From NCBI GenBank assembly GCA_027483445.1, contig JAIXUS010000001.1, forward strand, positions 1-64,000: a DNA stretch of 64,000 bases. Direction: 5' to 3'. Positions 7,796 to 16,964 of the stretch are shown here, piece by piece. The notes below the pieces were generated by a model, which saw nothing but the letters and a program-made list of their open reading frames with translations, ran no database searches and was not told where the DNA came from. The number at the start of each line of letters is the position of its first letter. The first letter of the stretch is position 1. Position numbers and translations under genes: made by a program. This DNA is from Bacteroidota bacterium. Its GTDB lineage: Bacteria; Bacteroidota; Bacteroidia; M30B66.

Positions 7796-10225
7796 GTGCG
7801 CATCCATTTTTATCATTCACTTTTTGGGCTTTTAACTTTCTTCCTGAGTTCAATTTCACTAAAAGCTCAGGAACTCACCGTTACCGATAGCGAAACGAGG
7901 CAGCCACTCGACGAAGTATCGGTTTGGAGCGCTGTTCCGGCCTCATTTGGTTTAACCAACGCGCAAGGCAAACTCGATTTAACTGATTTTCAAGGCGCTA
8001 CCAAGGTTCAAATTGCCCGCCTTGGTTATGAGCCCCTCACCAGCAGCTACGATGAGCTTCAGCAAGTCGGTTTTAACTTGGCCCTAAAGCCTTCCGCACT
8101 GAGCACCAAAAGCGCTGTGGTGATTTCGGCCAATCGGTGGTTGAATTCCCCGCGTTTTGTTCCTGCAAGGCTGGCGGTTATTCCCCGGAGCAGCATTTAT
8201 CTCATGAATCCTCAAACCGCAGCCGACCTTCTGGCACAATCAGGCGAGGTGTTCGTGCAAAAAAGCCAGCAAGGAGGAGGCAGCCCAATGATTCGCGGTT
8301 TTGCCACAAATCGGCTGCTCTATTCTGTAGATGGAGTGCGCATGAATACCGCCATTTTTAGGGGTGGAAACATTCAAAATGTGATTTCGCTCGATGCGCT
8401 CGCCCTCGAATCGGCCGAGGTACTCTTCGGCCCGGGTTCTGTTTTATACGGAAGCGATGCTATAGGTGCCGTTATGCGTTTCGAAACGCTCAAACCACGC
8501 TTTGCGACTACCGACGCTCAAATCGTAAATGGCTCAGCCACCAGTCGCTATGCCTCGGCCAGCAACGAACTTACCGTACATGCCGATGTTAACGTGGCCA
8601 ACCGCAAATGGTCTTACCTCAGCTCCTTCACCCATTCGCGCTTTGGAGATATGCGAATGGGGCGCTTCGGACCTCAGGAATACCTCCGGCCATTTTTCGT
8701 GCAACGGGTCGATAGCGCCGATCAAGTCGTTCAAAACACCGATCCTTTAGTGCAAACACCCGGTGGATATCGCCAACTTAACCTCATGCAAAAATTGGCC
8801 TGGAAGCCCAGTAGTTCGTGGCAGGTTGACTATGCTTTTCACTATTCTGAAACTTCCGACTACGCCCGTTACGATCGGCTTATTGCCACACAAAGCAATG
8901 GTTTGCCCTTGTTCGCTGTGTGGAATTATGGACCGCAAACGTGGATGATGAATCAATTAACCGTCGAACACCGACAAACCCGAGCTCTGTTCGACCAGTT
9001 TAGCGCACGTGCAGCTTGGCAACAATTCGGCGAAAGCCGCATCGACCGCCGATTTAACCAAAACCGCCTGCGAACTCAACAAGAAGATGTACAGGCCTAC
9101 TCCATCAACTTCGATTTTGTTAAGCATATCGGCAAACACCAGTTCCAGTACGGTGCAGAATGGGTAAACAATCAGGTGCAATCGAATGGATCAGCCCTGA
9201 ACATTGCTACCGGTGCACCCATAGCCGTACCTGATCGATACCCGGCTGCAACATGGAACAGCGCTGCCATTTACGCACACTACAGCTACCGATGGGGAAA
9301 GTCGATATTGCTCAACGCCGCCGCCCGAGCCAACTTTTACAGTTTAAACGCCGACTTTACGCGGCATCTTCCCTTTTTTCCCTTCGATTTTACCCAAACC
9401 CAGCTCCAGAACCAAGCATTAACCGGAAGCTTAGGCATGGTCTACAGCCCCAAAGAAACCCTGCGCGTTTATGCCTCGCTTAGCAACGCCTTTAGAGCCC
9501 CGAATGTCGACGACATTGGAAAAATTTTTGAGCTTGGCGATGCCGAAGTGGTAGTGCCAAACCCACAACTGGCCGCCGAAACCGCATGGAACGCAGAATT
9601 GGGCCTCGATATTCGTCCCTTCGATTGGCTTCGATTCGAAATCAGTGCCTTCTACACCTATCTCGATCGCGCCCTTGTACGACGACCCTTTCAGGTCGAT
9701 GGCCAAGACAGCCTGATGTTCGACGGACAACTGAGCCAGATTTTCGCCATTCAAAATGCCGCTTTTGCCCGTGTGCAAGGACTTCAAGGAAGTGTAGAGC
9801 TTTCACCCGGACATGGATTCCTCTTCCTTTCACGGTTCAATTGGCAGGTAGGCGAGGAGCAGATGGACAATGGCGAGCTTTCCCCAAGCCGACACGCTGC
9901 GCCCGGTTTCGGATTGAGCCGCTTAGCATACAGCCAGAAAGCATGGCAATTTCAGGCCGAAGTGGTTTACAGCGCCGCACTTTCCTTCGACCAGTTAAAT
10001 GTAGAGGAACAACTCAAACCGGAACTCTACGCGCGCGACAATTGGGGGCGACCTTATTCGCCCTCCTGGTACAGCCTAAATCTGAGGTTTAGGGTGAATT
10101 TTCACCCGCAGATGAGCCTCAGCGCCGGCGTCGAAAATCTAAGCGATCAGCGTTATCGACCTTACAGTTCTGGCATGGCCGCCGCCGGCCGAAACCTGAT
10201 TTGCTCGTTGCAGCTCAAGTTTTAA
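7796..10225 (+). CDS. TonB-dependent outer-membrane receptor
   Basis: The 809-residue protein has a signal peptide (1-24), a carboxypeptidase-regulatory-like beta domain (about 26-98) and a plug (about 115-235) with SPMIRGFATNRLLYSVDG and VLFGPGSVLYGSDAIGAV. The 22-strand-type barrel ends in a terminal phenylalanine. The plug resembles hemoglobin/transferrin/lactoferrin-type receptors, suggesting an iron-source ligand, but the ligand is inferred only. Translation appears to begin at a GTG (7796), as a TAG stop lies in frame just before it. No lipoprotein partner (SusD-like) or regulator lies beside it, unlike polysaccharide loci. Confidence 0.88.
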   Translation: MRIHFYHSLFGLLTFFLSSISLKAQELTVTDSETRQPLDEVSVWSAVPASFGLTNAQGKLDLTDFQGATKVQIARLGYEPLTSSYDELQQVGFNLALKPSALSTKSAVVISANRWLNSPRFVPARLAVIPRSSIYLMNPQTAADLLAQSGEVFVQKSQQGGGSPMIRGFATNRLLYSVDGVRMNTAIFRGGNIQNVISLDALALESAEVLFGPGSVLYGSDAIGAVMRFETLKPRFATTDAQIVNGSATSRYASASNELTVHADVNVANRKWSYLSSFTHSRFGDMRMGRFGPQEYLRPFFVQRVDSADQVVQNTDPLVQTPGGYRQLNLMQKLAWKPSSSWQVDYAFHYSETSDYARYDRLIATQSNGLPLFAVWNYGPQTWMMNQLTVEHRQTRALFDQFSARAAWQQFGESRIDRRFNQNRLRTQQEDVQAYSINFDFVKHIGKHQFQYGAEWVNNQVQSNGSALNIATGAPIAVPDRYPAATWNSAAIYAHYSYRWGKSILLNAAARANFYSLNADFTRHLPFFPFDFTQTQLQNQALTGSLGMVYSPKETLRVYASLSNAFRAPNVDDIGKIFELGDAEVVVPNPQLAAETAWNAELGLDIRPFDWLRFEISAFYTYLDRALVRRPFQVDGQDSLMFDGQLSQIFAIQNAAFARVQGLQGSVELSPGHGFLFLSRFNWQVGEEQMDNGELSPSRHAAPGFGLSRLAYSQKAWQFQAEVVYSAALSFDQLNVEEQLKPELYARDNWGRPYSPSWYSLNLRFRVNFHPQMSLSAGVENLSDQRYRPYSSGMAAAGRNLICSLQLKF

Positions 10226-10240
10226 ATTCTTTACCACTCT

Positions 10241-10440
10241 TTTTTGGGCGCATGCCCGGTTCGCTGCACCTCATTCTGTGCGCTTTTGGGGCGGGCACCG
10301 CGTGTTCCGCTGCTACTCCGCAAAGCAGAGCCTCCATCGCACTCCTTCTCACTTACACACGCACTTCCCTCTCGCTCTCACACCCACACTCACTCTGCTT
10401 TACGGGGTATCCGCTTCACCCGCTTGCGCAATCCCTTCCA
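10241..10440 (+). repeat. Dispersed hairpin repeat, copy B
   Basis: Sixteen bases after the receptor stop codon, TTTTTGGGCG at 10241 begins a diverged copy of the family. The core ACCGCGTGTTCCGCT runs from 10296. GCAAAGCAGAG and CTCTGCTTTAC then bracket a CTCTCAC-rich loop, and the copy ends with GGGGTATCCGCTTCACCCGC (to 10423). Both arms of the inner inverted repeat carry the matching G/C change relative to copies A and C (AAAACAGAG becomes AAAGCAGAG, and CTCTGTTTT becomes CTCTGCTTT), so pairing is kept. Confidence 0.75.
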
Positions 10441-10703
10441 CTACATCTTTAGAATACACTTGCTGCATTTCCAATATTTTCAGCGAGCCTTAGGTATTCG
10501 GAAAACACCGCAATTCGGGCCAACGAGATCATTCCAACTCCAGATTTGGACTGGCTGAACGTGCAGATTTTCCATAAATCCCATCCATACATTGAGGTAA
10601 AAGCCTTCTTGAACGACCTACACTTTACCCGTTGAGTTCTTTCAATGCCTTGATTATCATTATAATTCCAAGGTCATCAACCAAGCCCAAACAATGTTTG
10701 CCT
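10441..10703. other. Intergenic stretch with possible coding remnant
   Basis: No intact gene is seen. One frame is open without a start codon at 10453-10635 on the plus strand. On the minus strand an open frame of about 47 codons beginning near 10600 is also possible. Neither resembles a family I recognise. This may be decayed coding sequence or chance. Confidence 0.3.
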
Positions 10704-11996
10704 TTACCCTTTGGCCATCAAGGCCTCGATTTCTTCCACCTCCAAAGGTATGCTGGCCATTAGGTCAACATTGCCGGTTTCGGTAATGAGAATGTTGTTT
10801 TCGAGCCGGATACCCAGACCTTCCTCCGGAATATAAATACCTGGCTCGCAAGTAAATACCATTCCAGCTTCGAAATGAGCGTACCGAAAGCCAACGTCGT
10901 GCACATCAATTCCCAAATAATGCGAGGTGCCATGCATAAAATACTTCTTATACAACGGAGCATCAGGCGATTGCTGCTTAACCTCATCTGCTTTAAGCAA
11001 CCCGAGTTGGATCAGTTCCTCTTCCATGGCCAGCCCTACCTGTTGTATATAATTTTCGTACTTGGTGCCGGGCTTCAGCATGCCGGTCGCATACCGCATT
11101 ACCCTCAGCACCGCGTTGTACACATCGCGTTGGCGGCTGGTAAATCTTCCATTTACTGGTATGCATCGGGTTAAGTCGGACATATAATTGGCATACTCCG
11201 ACCCAAAATCCATCAGTATCATGTCGCCATCCTTACAAACCTTATTGTTCTCCACATAATGCAGCACACAAGCCGCCGGTCCGCTCGCAATAATTGGCGA
11301 GTACGCATGCCCTGTTGCCCGATTGCGTAGGAATTCGTGGATGATTTCCGCTTCAATCTCATACTCAGTTACGCCGGGCTTTACAAACCCGCAAACCCTG
11401 CGGAAAGCCTTTTCAGTAATGCCGCAAGCCTTGCGCATCAGTTCAGCTTCCCAATGCGATTTTATCGACCTCAGCTTATGCATGATTGGCGAACTCCGCT
11501 CTACACTGTGCAAGGGGTAACGGCTTCGCATTTCGAGGGCAAAACGGTGCTCATGCACAGGCACCTTGGTGTAAGCGCGGTCGTGGTCGTTCATATTCAA
11601 ATAAATACCCGACGCATAAGTCATCAGCACATGGAGCACCTGCTCAAAACTATCGCTCCACTGAATATTCTCTATGCCCGAAGCCGCCAAAGCCTCTTCC
11701 TTGGTGTATTTATGGCCCTCCCAAATGGCAATGGTTTCGTTGGTTTTTCTCACAAAGAGGATTTCCCTCTGCCGTGGATTCGGACAATCTGGATACAAAA
11801 CCAGCCAGGTTTGCTCCTGATCAATCCCACTGAGGTAAAACAAATCGGGGTTTTGCCGCCAAACATAGGTGGCATCCGCACTGCGCGGAACTTCATCGTT
11901 CGACACAAAAACAGCAATATGGTTGGGCTTCATTTCCCGCACAAATCGCTTTCGGTTTTCAATAAACAGTTGTTGGTCAATAGTTTCGTATTTCAT
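10704..11996 (-). CDS. pepP: Xaa-Pro aminopeptidase (M24 family, aminopeptidase P)
   Basis: The product removes N-terminal residues that precede proline and uses two metal ions. The N-terminal creatinase-like domain spans about 1-175 and the pita-bread catalytic domain follows. Visible metal ligands sit in MDFGSEYANYMSDLTR (two Asp), HGTSHYLGIDVHD (His), CEPGIYIP (Glu) and GIRLENN (Glu). The ATG at 11996 (430 residues) is preferred, because the 24-codon upstream extension would run into the epimerase gene and resembles no known N-terminus. It lies 50 bases downstream of the epimerase gene, likely in the same transcript. The product is predicted cytoplasmic. Confidence 0.92.
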   Translation of the reverse strand: MKYETIDQQLFIENRKRFVREMKPNHIAVFVSNDEVPRSADATYVWRQNPDLFYLSGIDQEQTWLVLYPDCPNPRQREILFVRKTNETIAIWEGHKYTKEEALAASGIENIQWSDSFEQVLHVLMTYASGIYLNMNDHDRAYTKVPVHEHRFALEMRSRYPLHSVERSSPIMHKLRSIKSHWEAELMRKACGITEKAFRRVCGFVKPGVTEYEIEAEIIHEFLRNRATGHAYSPIIASGPAACVLHYVENNKVCKDGDMILMDFGSEYANYMSDLTRCIPVNGRFTSRQRDVYNAVLRVMRYATGMLKPGTKYENYIQQVGLAMEEELIQLGLLKADEVKQQSPDAPLYKKYFMHGTSHYLGIDVHDVGFRYAHFEAGMVFTCEPGIYIPEEGLGIRLENNILITETGNVDLMASIPLEVEEIEALMAKG

Positions 11997-12046
11997 GCCC
12001 TCAGTGTTGTGGGTTCTAAAGTAGTATTCTTTTTGGTTTGGCCGCG

Positions 12047-12451
12047 TTACCCGCGGATGTCCTGACACAATTCAACCAGCAAACCGTTGGTGCTTCGTGG
12101 GTGCAGAAAGCAAATCAGTTTTTGATCGGCGCCTTGTTTGGGTTCTTCCGAGAGTAGCTCAAAACCGGCTTCTTGAAGTCGTTTCATCTCCGCATGAATA
12201 TCGTCGACCGAAATGGCCACATGATGAAAACCTTCGCCTTTCTTGTCTAAAAAACGAGCAATCGTTCCATCGGGATCGGTGCTCCGCAATAGCTCAATTT
12301 TGTTGGGCCCCAATTGGTAAAAAATGGTTTCTACCTTTTCGCTTTCTACCAACTCTGTTTTGTAAGGCTCAACTCCCAAAAGCTTGGCAAACAATTGTTT
12401 CGACTTTTCGGCATCTTTTACCGCAATGCCCAGGTGCTCAATTTTATTCAT
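12047..12451 (-). CDS. mce: Methylmalonyl-CoA epimerase
   Basis: The product interconverts (R)- and (S)-methylmalonyl-CoA, linking propionate and branched-chain degradation to succinyl-CoA. The 134-residue protein is one vicinal-oxygen-chelate unit pair with metal-ligand regions IEHLGIAVKD (His), FHHVAISVDD (His) and GLLVELCQ (Glu). Length and the RSTDPDGTIARFLDKKGEG segment are typical. It is divergent from the exonuclease gene across a 57-base gap and upstream of pepP. No methylmalonyl-CoA mutase lies in the window. Confidence 0.93.
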   Translation of the reverse strand: MNKIEHLGIAVKDAEKSKQLFAKLLGVEPYKTELVESEKVETIFYQLGPNKIELLRSTDPDGTIARFLDKKGEGFHHVAISVDDIHAEMKRLQEAGFELLSEEPKQGADQKLICFLHPRSTNGLLVELCQDIRG

Positions 12452-12508
12452 GGGTCAAAGTTCAGCATTCCGGCGAAATACCCATGCGCTTGGCGTAAAT
12501 TCGCCACC

Positions 12509-13534
12509 GTGGATTTACTCACCTTCACCGATAAAGGCATTTACTGTGCGGCGGCCGACGTTTATCTCGACCCCTGGAGAGGTGTAGAGCGGGCCTTAAT
12601 CACCCACGCGCACAGCGATCATGCCCGCTGGGGCTCGCAATACTATCTTGCACACGAACATTCAGCGCCTGCGCTTTATCTAAGGCTCGGAAAGCAAATT
12701 CAGCTGCAAACAGTGGCTTACGGCGAGCCAATTCACATCAACGGAGTGCAGTTTTCCTTTCACCCTGCGGGACATATCATTGGGTCGTCGCAAATCCGGG
12801 TCGAATACAAAGGCGAAGTTTGGGTGTTTACCGGCGATTACAAGCTCGAAAACGATGGGTTTTCCGCTCCTTTCGAAACCGTAAAATGCCACACCTTCAT
12901 CACCGAATCTACATTTGGCCTGCCGGTGTATCGTTGGAAGCCTCAGTCGGATATTTTTCGCGACATCCTGTTTTGGTGGGAAAGCAATGCCGCAGCGGGC
13001 GTTTGTTCTATCATTTCGGCGTATTCGCTCGGCAAAGCCCAACGTTTACTTACGCATTTGGCGGGCGATTCAGGTCCAATTTATACCCATTCGGTCATCC
13101 ATGCCATGCATGAGGCGCTCCGCTCCGCGGGGATGACCTTGCCATACACCGAAAGGCTCGAATCTATAAAAGATCCGGAGCAACTGCGCAAGGCCCTCAT
13201 CATTATTCCGCCATCTGCGGCTGGCTCTGCGGCTTTGCGTAAACTGGAGCCTGTCTCAGAGGCCGTTGCATCCGGCTGGATGAGTATTCGTGGGGCCCGC
13301 AGGCGAAACACCATCGACCGTGGTTTTGCCTTGTCGGATCATGCCGATTGGACAGCCCTTAACAAAGCCGTTGAGGCCAGCGGAGCCAGTAAAGTTTTTG
13401 TAACCCATGGCTACACCGAAGCCTTTTCGGCCTACCTCCGCGAAAAAGGGCTGGATGCCCGCGTAGCACGCACAGCCTACAATGCAGAGCTGGATGACAA
13501 CAGCACGGAAGAAAAAAAATTACCCGAAGTGTAA
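12509..13534 (+). CDS. Ligase-associated DNA exonuclease (metallo-beta-lactamase / beta-CASP fold)
   Basis: The 341-residue protein carries the metal-binding motif THAHSDHA (about residues 32-39), a further HPAGHIIGSSQ segment, FTGDYK, and late SDHADW and VTHGYTE histidines. These are the signatures of the CPSF-like exonuclease that usually sits next to an ATP-dependent DNA ligase and a DEAD/DEAH helicase in Bacteroidota. The GTG at 12509 (VDLLTFTDKGIYC) is chosen because family members start with this segment. An upstream ATG would overlap mce by about 140 bases. Here neither the ligase nor the helicase is adjacent. Confidence 0.87.
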   Translation: MDLLTFTDKGIYCAAADVYLDPWRGVERALITHAHSDHARWGSQYYLAHEHSAPALYLRLGKQIQLQTVAYGEPIHINGVQFSFHPAGHIIGSSQIRVEYKGEVWVFTGDYKLENDGFSAPFETVKCHTFITESTFGLPVYRWKPQSDIFRDILFWWESNAAAGVCSIISAYSLGKAQRLLTHLAGDSGPIYTHSVIHAMHEALRSAGMTLPYTERLESIKDPEQLRKALIIIPPSAAGSAALRKLEPVSEAVASGWMSIRGARRRNTIDRGFALSDHADWTALNKAVEASGASKVFVTHGYTEAFSAYLREKGLDARVARTAYNAELDDNSTEEKKLPEV

Positions 13535-13580
13535 CCTTTTTTGGCACACTTTTATCTAACGGCTCATCAAACTTAATATC

Positions 13581-14957
13581 ATGATTAGAACCCTATTTTC
13601 ATCCGCTCTTCTTCTTTGTTTTTCTTTCACATACGCCCAGCAACGAGGCTTCGAACAATATCAGCCCAAGGCTGTGAAAGAAAATATCCAAAAAAAGCTG
13701 CTCCGCAGTACACCCACTTTTTTACCCGAAATCGAGAAACGCTTTCAATGGAATCTCATCAATGGTGATTGGGATTCTACTGAGGTGCTTCGCTATGTTT
13801 ACGACAATGGCGAACTCGATACCATCCGCATCACCGATCCGGTAACCAATGCGCCTATCGGTCGTGAAATTCACTCAAGAACGCCTCAGCTCGAGGAGGT
13901 GCTTCGTCAAACTTACAACGGTTCCGGTTACGAAAACGAAAGTCGCCGCCAGGTGTTTTACAACCAGTTTGGGTACCGACTCGGCGAGGAGCTTCAGGTT
14001 TGGAATAACAATGCCTGGGAGATTACCGAAGGCGATAAGGTCACCCTCGAATACACACCTGAAAATCGCATTTCAGCCGCTGAGTTTCAATTTTGGGATG
14101 CACAACTTTCGGCCTGGATGACTGAAGTGAAGTATTTTGTAGGCTGGATGAACGATGGCCGCTTTGATGGCTTCCTGTTGCAAGTTCCCTCAGAAGATGG
14201 CACCCTCGAAGATTACCTGCGTATCGATGCTCAATACAGCGCTGCTGCTGTTGAAGCCGATTCGCTGTACATCGAACTTCAATTTATGGGCTCTTGGGTT
14301 GAAGTCGCTCGCTATATTGTGAGTCGTTGGGCAAATTATGACGATGTTCTCATAGCCGAACCGGTTACATTTATAGAGCAAACTGACCTTGGTAACGGCT
14401 TCACCAATAGCGGTCGTCAAACCCGCGTCGATTTACCCAACGGCGGTTATATCGATACTTATGAAACCTTCACCGAAGACAACACTTGGGCAATTGATGT
14501 CAGCGATGAAGTTGCCTTCAACGAAAACAACGATTTGCTTTACGAGCGAGGCTACGAATACGGCAGTGGCTCCCAAATGGTAAGCTATTGGGATAATTAT
14601 ATTTACAATTACGATGTGCAAAACCGCCGCACCGAAATGGTTTTTCAAACCTACGATTTCGATGCCGAAGGACTGGTTAATCAAACCCGTAGCGTTTACC
14701 CGCAATACCTCGATGTAACCTCCGCGTCTGCCGAAAAGCCAATAGCATTAAAAGCATATCCCAATCCATCAGCCGGCTTGGTGCAGCTCGAAGGACTTAA
14801 ATCTGGAGTCCAGGGCCGGGTTTTCAATTTGCTGGGCGCCGAAGTTCTCCGCTTCCAGGCACAAGGCGAAAACCATACGCTTGATTTAAGCAAACTGCCT
14901 TCGGGTGTGTATATTCTCGAAGCAGGTGGGAAAAATCATCGACTCGTAAAACAGTAA
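13581..14957 (+). CDS. Secreted protein with T9SS sorting domain, unknown function
   Basis: The 458-residue protein has a signal peptide (about 1-19). The body (about 60-385) is rich in aromatic and acidic residues and consists of irregular repeats of the form W-x3-6-D/E followed by a Y-x-N-R-like turn (for example ENRISAAEFQFWDAQLSAW and VQNRRTEMVFQTYD). These resemble the YD-like repeat proteins common among Bacteroidota surface proteins. The C-terminus (about 388-458) is a type A sorting domain with YPNPSAG and SGVYILEAG. No enzyme motif is seen. It appears to be a single-gene unit ending at a strong terminator. Confidence 0.75.
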   Translation: MIRTLFSSALLLCFSFTYAQQRGFEQYQPKAVKENIQKKLLRSTPTFLPEIEKRFQWNLINGDWDSTEVLRYVYDNGELDTIRITDPVTNAPIGREIHSRTPQLEEVLRQTYNGSGYENESRRQVFYNQFGYRLGEELQVWNNNAWEITEGDKVTLEYTPENRISAAEFQFWDAQLSAWMTEVKYFVGWMNDGRFDGFLLQVPSEDGTLEDYLRIDAQYSAAAVEADSLYIELQFMGSWVEVARYIVSRWANYDDVLIAEPVTFIEQTDLGNGFTNSGRQTRVDLPNGGYIDTYETFTEDNTWAIDVSDEVAFNENNDLLYERGYEYGSGSQMVSYWDNYIYNYDVQNRRTEMVFQTYDFDAEGLVNQTRSVYPQYLDVTSASAEKPIALKAYPNPSAGLVQLEGLKSGVQGRVFNLLGAEVLRFQAQGENHTLDLSKLPSGVYILEAGGKNHRLVKQ

Positions 14958-14976
14958 AACGTCGTGTTTCCGTGTG

Positions 14977-15012
14977 TGCCCGGCTGTATCTGATACAGTC
15001 GGGCATTTTATT
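14977..15012 (+). terminator. Rho-independent terminator
   Basis: TGCCCGGCTGTATC pairs with GATACAGTCGGGCA with one G-T wobble and a one-base loop, followed by a T-rich tract. It lies 20 bases after the preceding T9SS gene. Confidence 0.85.
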
Positions 15013-15078
15013 TTAATGATAATCAGTATTTTATAATTATACTTTGGTATAGATGTACCTACATATAATGTGATTACA

Positions 15079-15086
15079 TAAATTTG
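15079..15086 (+). promoter_or_regulatory. Candidate -7 promoter element for marR, close to its start codon
   Basis: TAAATTTG matches TAnnTTTG and ends only 8 bases before the ATG at 15095, so a transcript from it would be almost leaderless. No well-placed TTTG was found upstream, and the region is AT-rich, so this may be chance. Confidence 0.3.
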
Positions 15087-15094
15087 CCTCCGTT

Positions 15095-15562
15095 ATGGGA
15101 CTCGAAGAGGACATCAAGCAGAAAAAATTCAAAAGCGTGTATCAGAAAGCAGGCATCAATCTCACGTATACCACCAGCTTTATGATGAACCGCAATATGC
15201 GCTTGCTGAAAAAGTTTGGATTGACCTTACCGCAATTCAACATTTTGCGCATTCTACGTGGGCAACATCCACAAGCTACAACTGTAAACGATTTAATTGA
15301 CCGCATGCTCGACAAGTCGTCAAACGCCAGCAGAATCGTGGAAAAATTGAGGTCGAAAAATCTTGTAGAGCGTAAAGCCTGCGAAAACGATCGCCGCGCA
15401 GTTGATGTCTCCATAACCAAATCAGGACTCGATTTATTGGCCAAAATAGACGCCATTGAGCACGAGTTTTATTTTGGAAAAGGGTCCCTTACTGAGGCTG
15501 AGGCGCAGTTGCTCAACGAGTTGCTCGACAAAGGCCGTAGCTGTTACGAAAACGAAAATTAA
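15095..15562 (+). CDS. MarR family transcriptional regulator
   Basis: The 155-residue protein contains a winged helix: GLTLPQFNILRILRGQHP, then the recognition-helix region DLIDRMLDKSSNASRIVEKLRSKN with a split core, then the wing VERKACENDRRAVDVSIT. It probably binds DNA as a dimer and responds to a small molecule or redox cue. It lies 24 bases upstream of a YceI-family lipoprotein gene in the same direction, so it likely controls that gene and itself. This pairing is frequent in Flavobacteriia. Confidence 0.9.
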   Translation: MGLEEDIKQKKFKSVYQKAGINLTYTTSFMMNRNMRLLKKFGLTLPQFNILRILRGQHPQATTVNDLIDRMLDKSSNASRIVEKLRSKNLVERKACENDRRAVDVSITKSGLDLLAKIDAIEHEFYFGKGSLTEAEAQLLNELLDKGRSCYENEN

Positions 15563-15586
15563 ACCCAAACCCCAATACACATCATC

Positions 15587-16240
15587 ATGAAAAAAGCGTT
15601 TTTTGCATTAACCGTAGCTGTGGCTACAATTTTGGCTTCCTGCGGAGGAAGTGGAGTGAAAACAGAAGATGGTCAAACCGCTGCCGCTGCTGATTCGGCT
15701 GGTAAGAACTACACCCTCGATGCTACGGCTTCTACTTTTGAGTGGAACGCCAGCAAAGTAACCGGTAAGCACAATGGAACCGTAGCCATTAAATCAGGTG
15801 AATTCAATGTAAAAGCTGGTGCAATTGCAGCGGGTTCGTTTGTGATGGACATGGCCTCTATCAAGGTGCTCGACATTACCGATGCTGAGACAAATGGTAA
15901 GCTTACCGGACATTTGAATTCCGACGATTTCTTCGCCACTGCAAAGAATCCTGAAGCTAAATTTGAAATTGTGAGCGTTGAAGCCATTCAAGGGGCTGCT
16001 GCTGGTGCTCCAAACTACAACGTGAAAGGTAACCTCACCATTAAAGGCATTACTAAAGCCATCACTTTCCCGGCTACCATCGCGGTTACCGACACTGAAG
16101 TGAAGGCTAGTGCGCAGTTCGATATCGATCGTACAGAGTGGGACATCAAGTATGGCTCAGGCAAATTCTTCCAGGATTTGGGCGACAAGATGATTAACGA
16201 CGCCTTTACCGTGAAGTTCAACGTGGTTGCTAAGGCTTAA
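15587..16240 (+). CDS. YceI family lipoprotein
   Basis: The 217-residue protein starts with a lipoprotein signal (ILASC, lipidated Cys near residue 19) and a short Ala/Asp-rich linker. A YceI lipocalin-like barrel follows (about 42-217) with the typical ASTFEWNASKVTGKHNGTV opening, LTGHLNSDDFFATAKNPEAKF and NLTIKGITKAITFPATI. YceI proteins bind isoprenoid or amphiphilic ligands in the periplasm, and the ligand here is unknown. It probably forms an operon with the upstream marR, ending at the following terminator. Confidence 0.93.
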   Translation: MKKAFFALTVAVATILASCGGSGVKTEDGQTAAAADSAGKNYTLDATASTFEWNASKVTGKHNGTVAIKSGEFNVKAGAIAAGSFVMDMASIKVLDITDAETNGKLTGHLNSDDFFATAKNPEAKFEIVSVEAIQGAAAGAPNYNVKGNLTIKGITKAITFPATIAVTDTEVKASAQFDIDRTEWDIKYGSGKFFQDLGDKMINDAFTVKFNVVAKA

Positions 16241-16260
16241 TCAAAACCATCAATAAACAT

Positions 16261-16296
16261 AAAAAGCTGCAGTACTTCTAGTGCTGCAGCTTTTTT
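16261..16296. terminator. Bidirectional Rho-independent terminator
   Basis: AAAAAGCTGCAGTACT pairs with AGTGCTGCAGCTTTTTT through a 4-base loop. It sits between the convergent YceI and SlyD-like genes and can serve both. Confidence 0.9.
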
Positions 16297-16314
16297 ATTG
16301 GGCTCCTTTAAGGC

Positions 16315-16833
16315 TTAGTGGTGATGACCACCCGGCCCATGCACGTGACCATGTGCAATTTCTTCAGCCGAGGCGCTGCGGATATCAATTACACCACCCT
16401 GAAAATGAAGGTCTTTGTCGGCTAAAGGATGGTTGAAATCCATTACCACAAACTGATCTCCAACTTCTAGTACCATGCCTTGTAGATGATTTCCCTGATC
16501 GTCGACCATTGGCAGGTAATTCCCGGCACGTACCATATCCGTGTCGAGTTCTTCTCCCGGAGGAACAAAAGCTTCCATGGGAATTCTAACCACATTTTCG
16601 CGGTTTGAAGTGCCGTAGCCATTGGCTGCACGAATCACAAAGTCGAAAGAGTCGCCTGCCTTGAGGCCGTTCAGATTCGATTCAAATTCCTCGAGCAATC
16701 CACCGTTTCCGAAAAGAAAGGTGAATGGGTTGTCGGAAGCTGTTTCTTCCACCAACTCCTCTGTCTCGAAGTTGTTGTCGCTCACTGTTAATCGGTAGTT
16801 TACAGAAACGACGGTGTTTTTTTCAATGATCAT
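16315..16833 (-). CDS. FKBP-type peptidyl-prolyl isomerase, SlyD-like
   Basis: The 172-residue protein has an FKBP core interrupted by an insert-in-flap domain, the SlyD layout: NTVVSVNYRLTV, then FLFGNGGLLEEFESNLNGLKAGD, an insert around AANGYGTSNRENVV, and VMDFNHPLADKDLHFQG. The last residues are His-rich (HGHVHGPGGHHH), suggesting nickel or other divalent metal binding as in SlyD. The ATG at 16833 (MIIEKN) is chosen over an upstream in-frame codon at 16905, because a TAACTTTA promoter-like element (16852-16859) lies between them and the core domain begins right after it. The product is cytoplasmic. Confidence 0.9.
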   Translation of the reverse strand: MIIEKNTVVSVNYRLTVSDNNFETEELVEETASDNPFTFLFGNGGLLEEFESNLNGLKAGDSFDFVIRAANGYGTSNRENVVRIPMEAFVPPGEELDTDMVRAGNYLPMVDDQGNHLQGMVLEVGDQFVVMDFNHPLADKDLHFQGGVIDIRSASAEEIAHGHVHGPGGHHH

Positions 16834-16964
16834 AGTGAAAGTATTATGCGGTAAAGTTATGGCTTTCCGCCTTAAAAATCGCCCGTCCTCATTAACTTTA
16901 CCCAATCTGCCGCACGAAGTGTCATCCCGCGAATGCGGCTATTTTACAAACCGACGTACACACT

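Noticed and set aside
11997-12068. Longer pepP start overlapping mce
   Set aside because: The extra 24 residues are unlike aminopeptidase P N-termini and would overlap the epimerase coding region.
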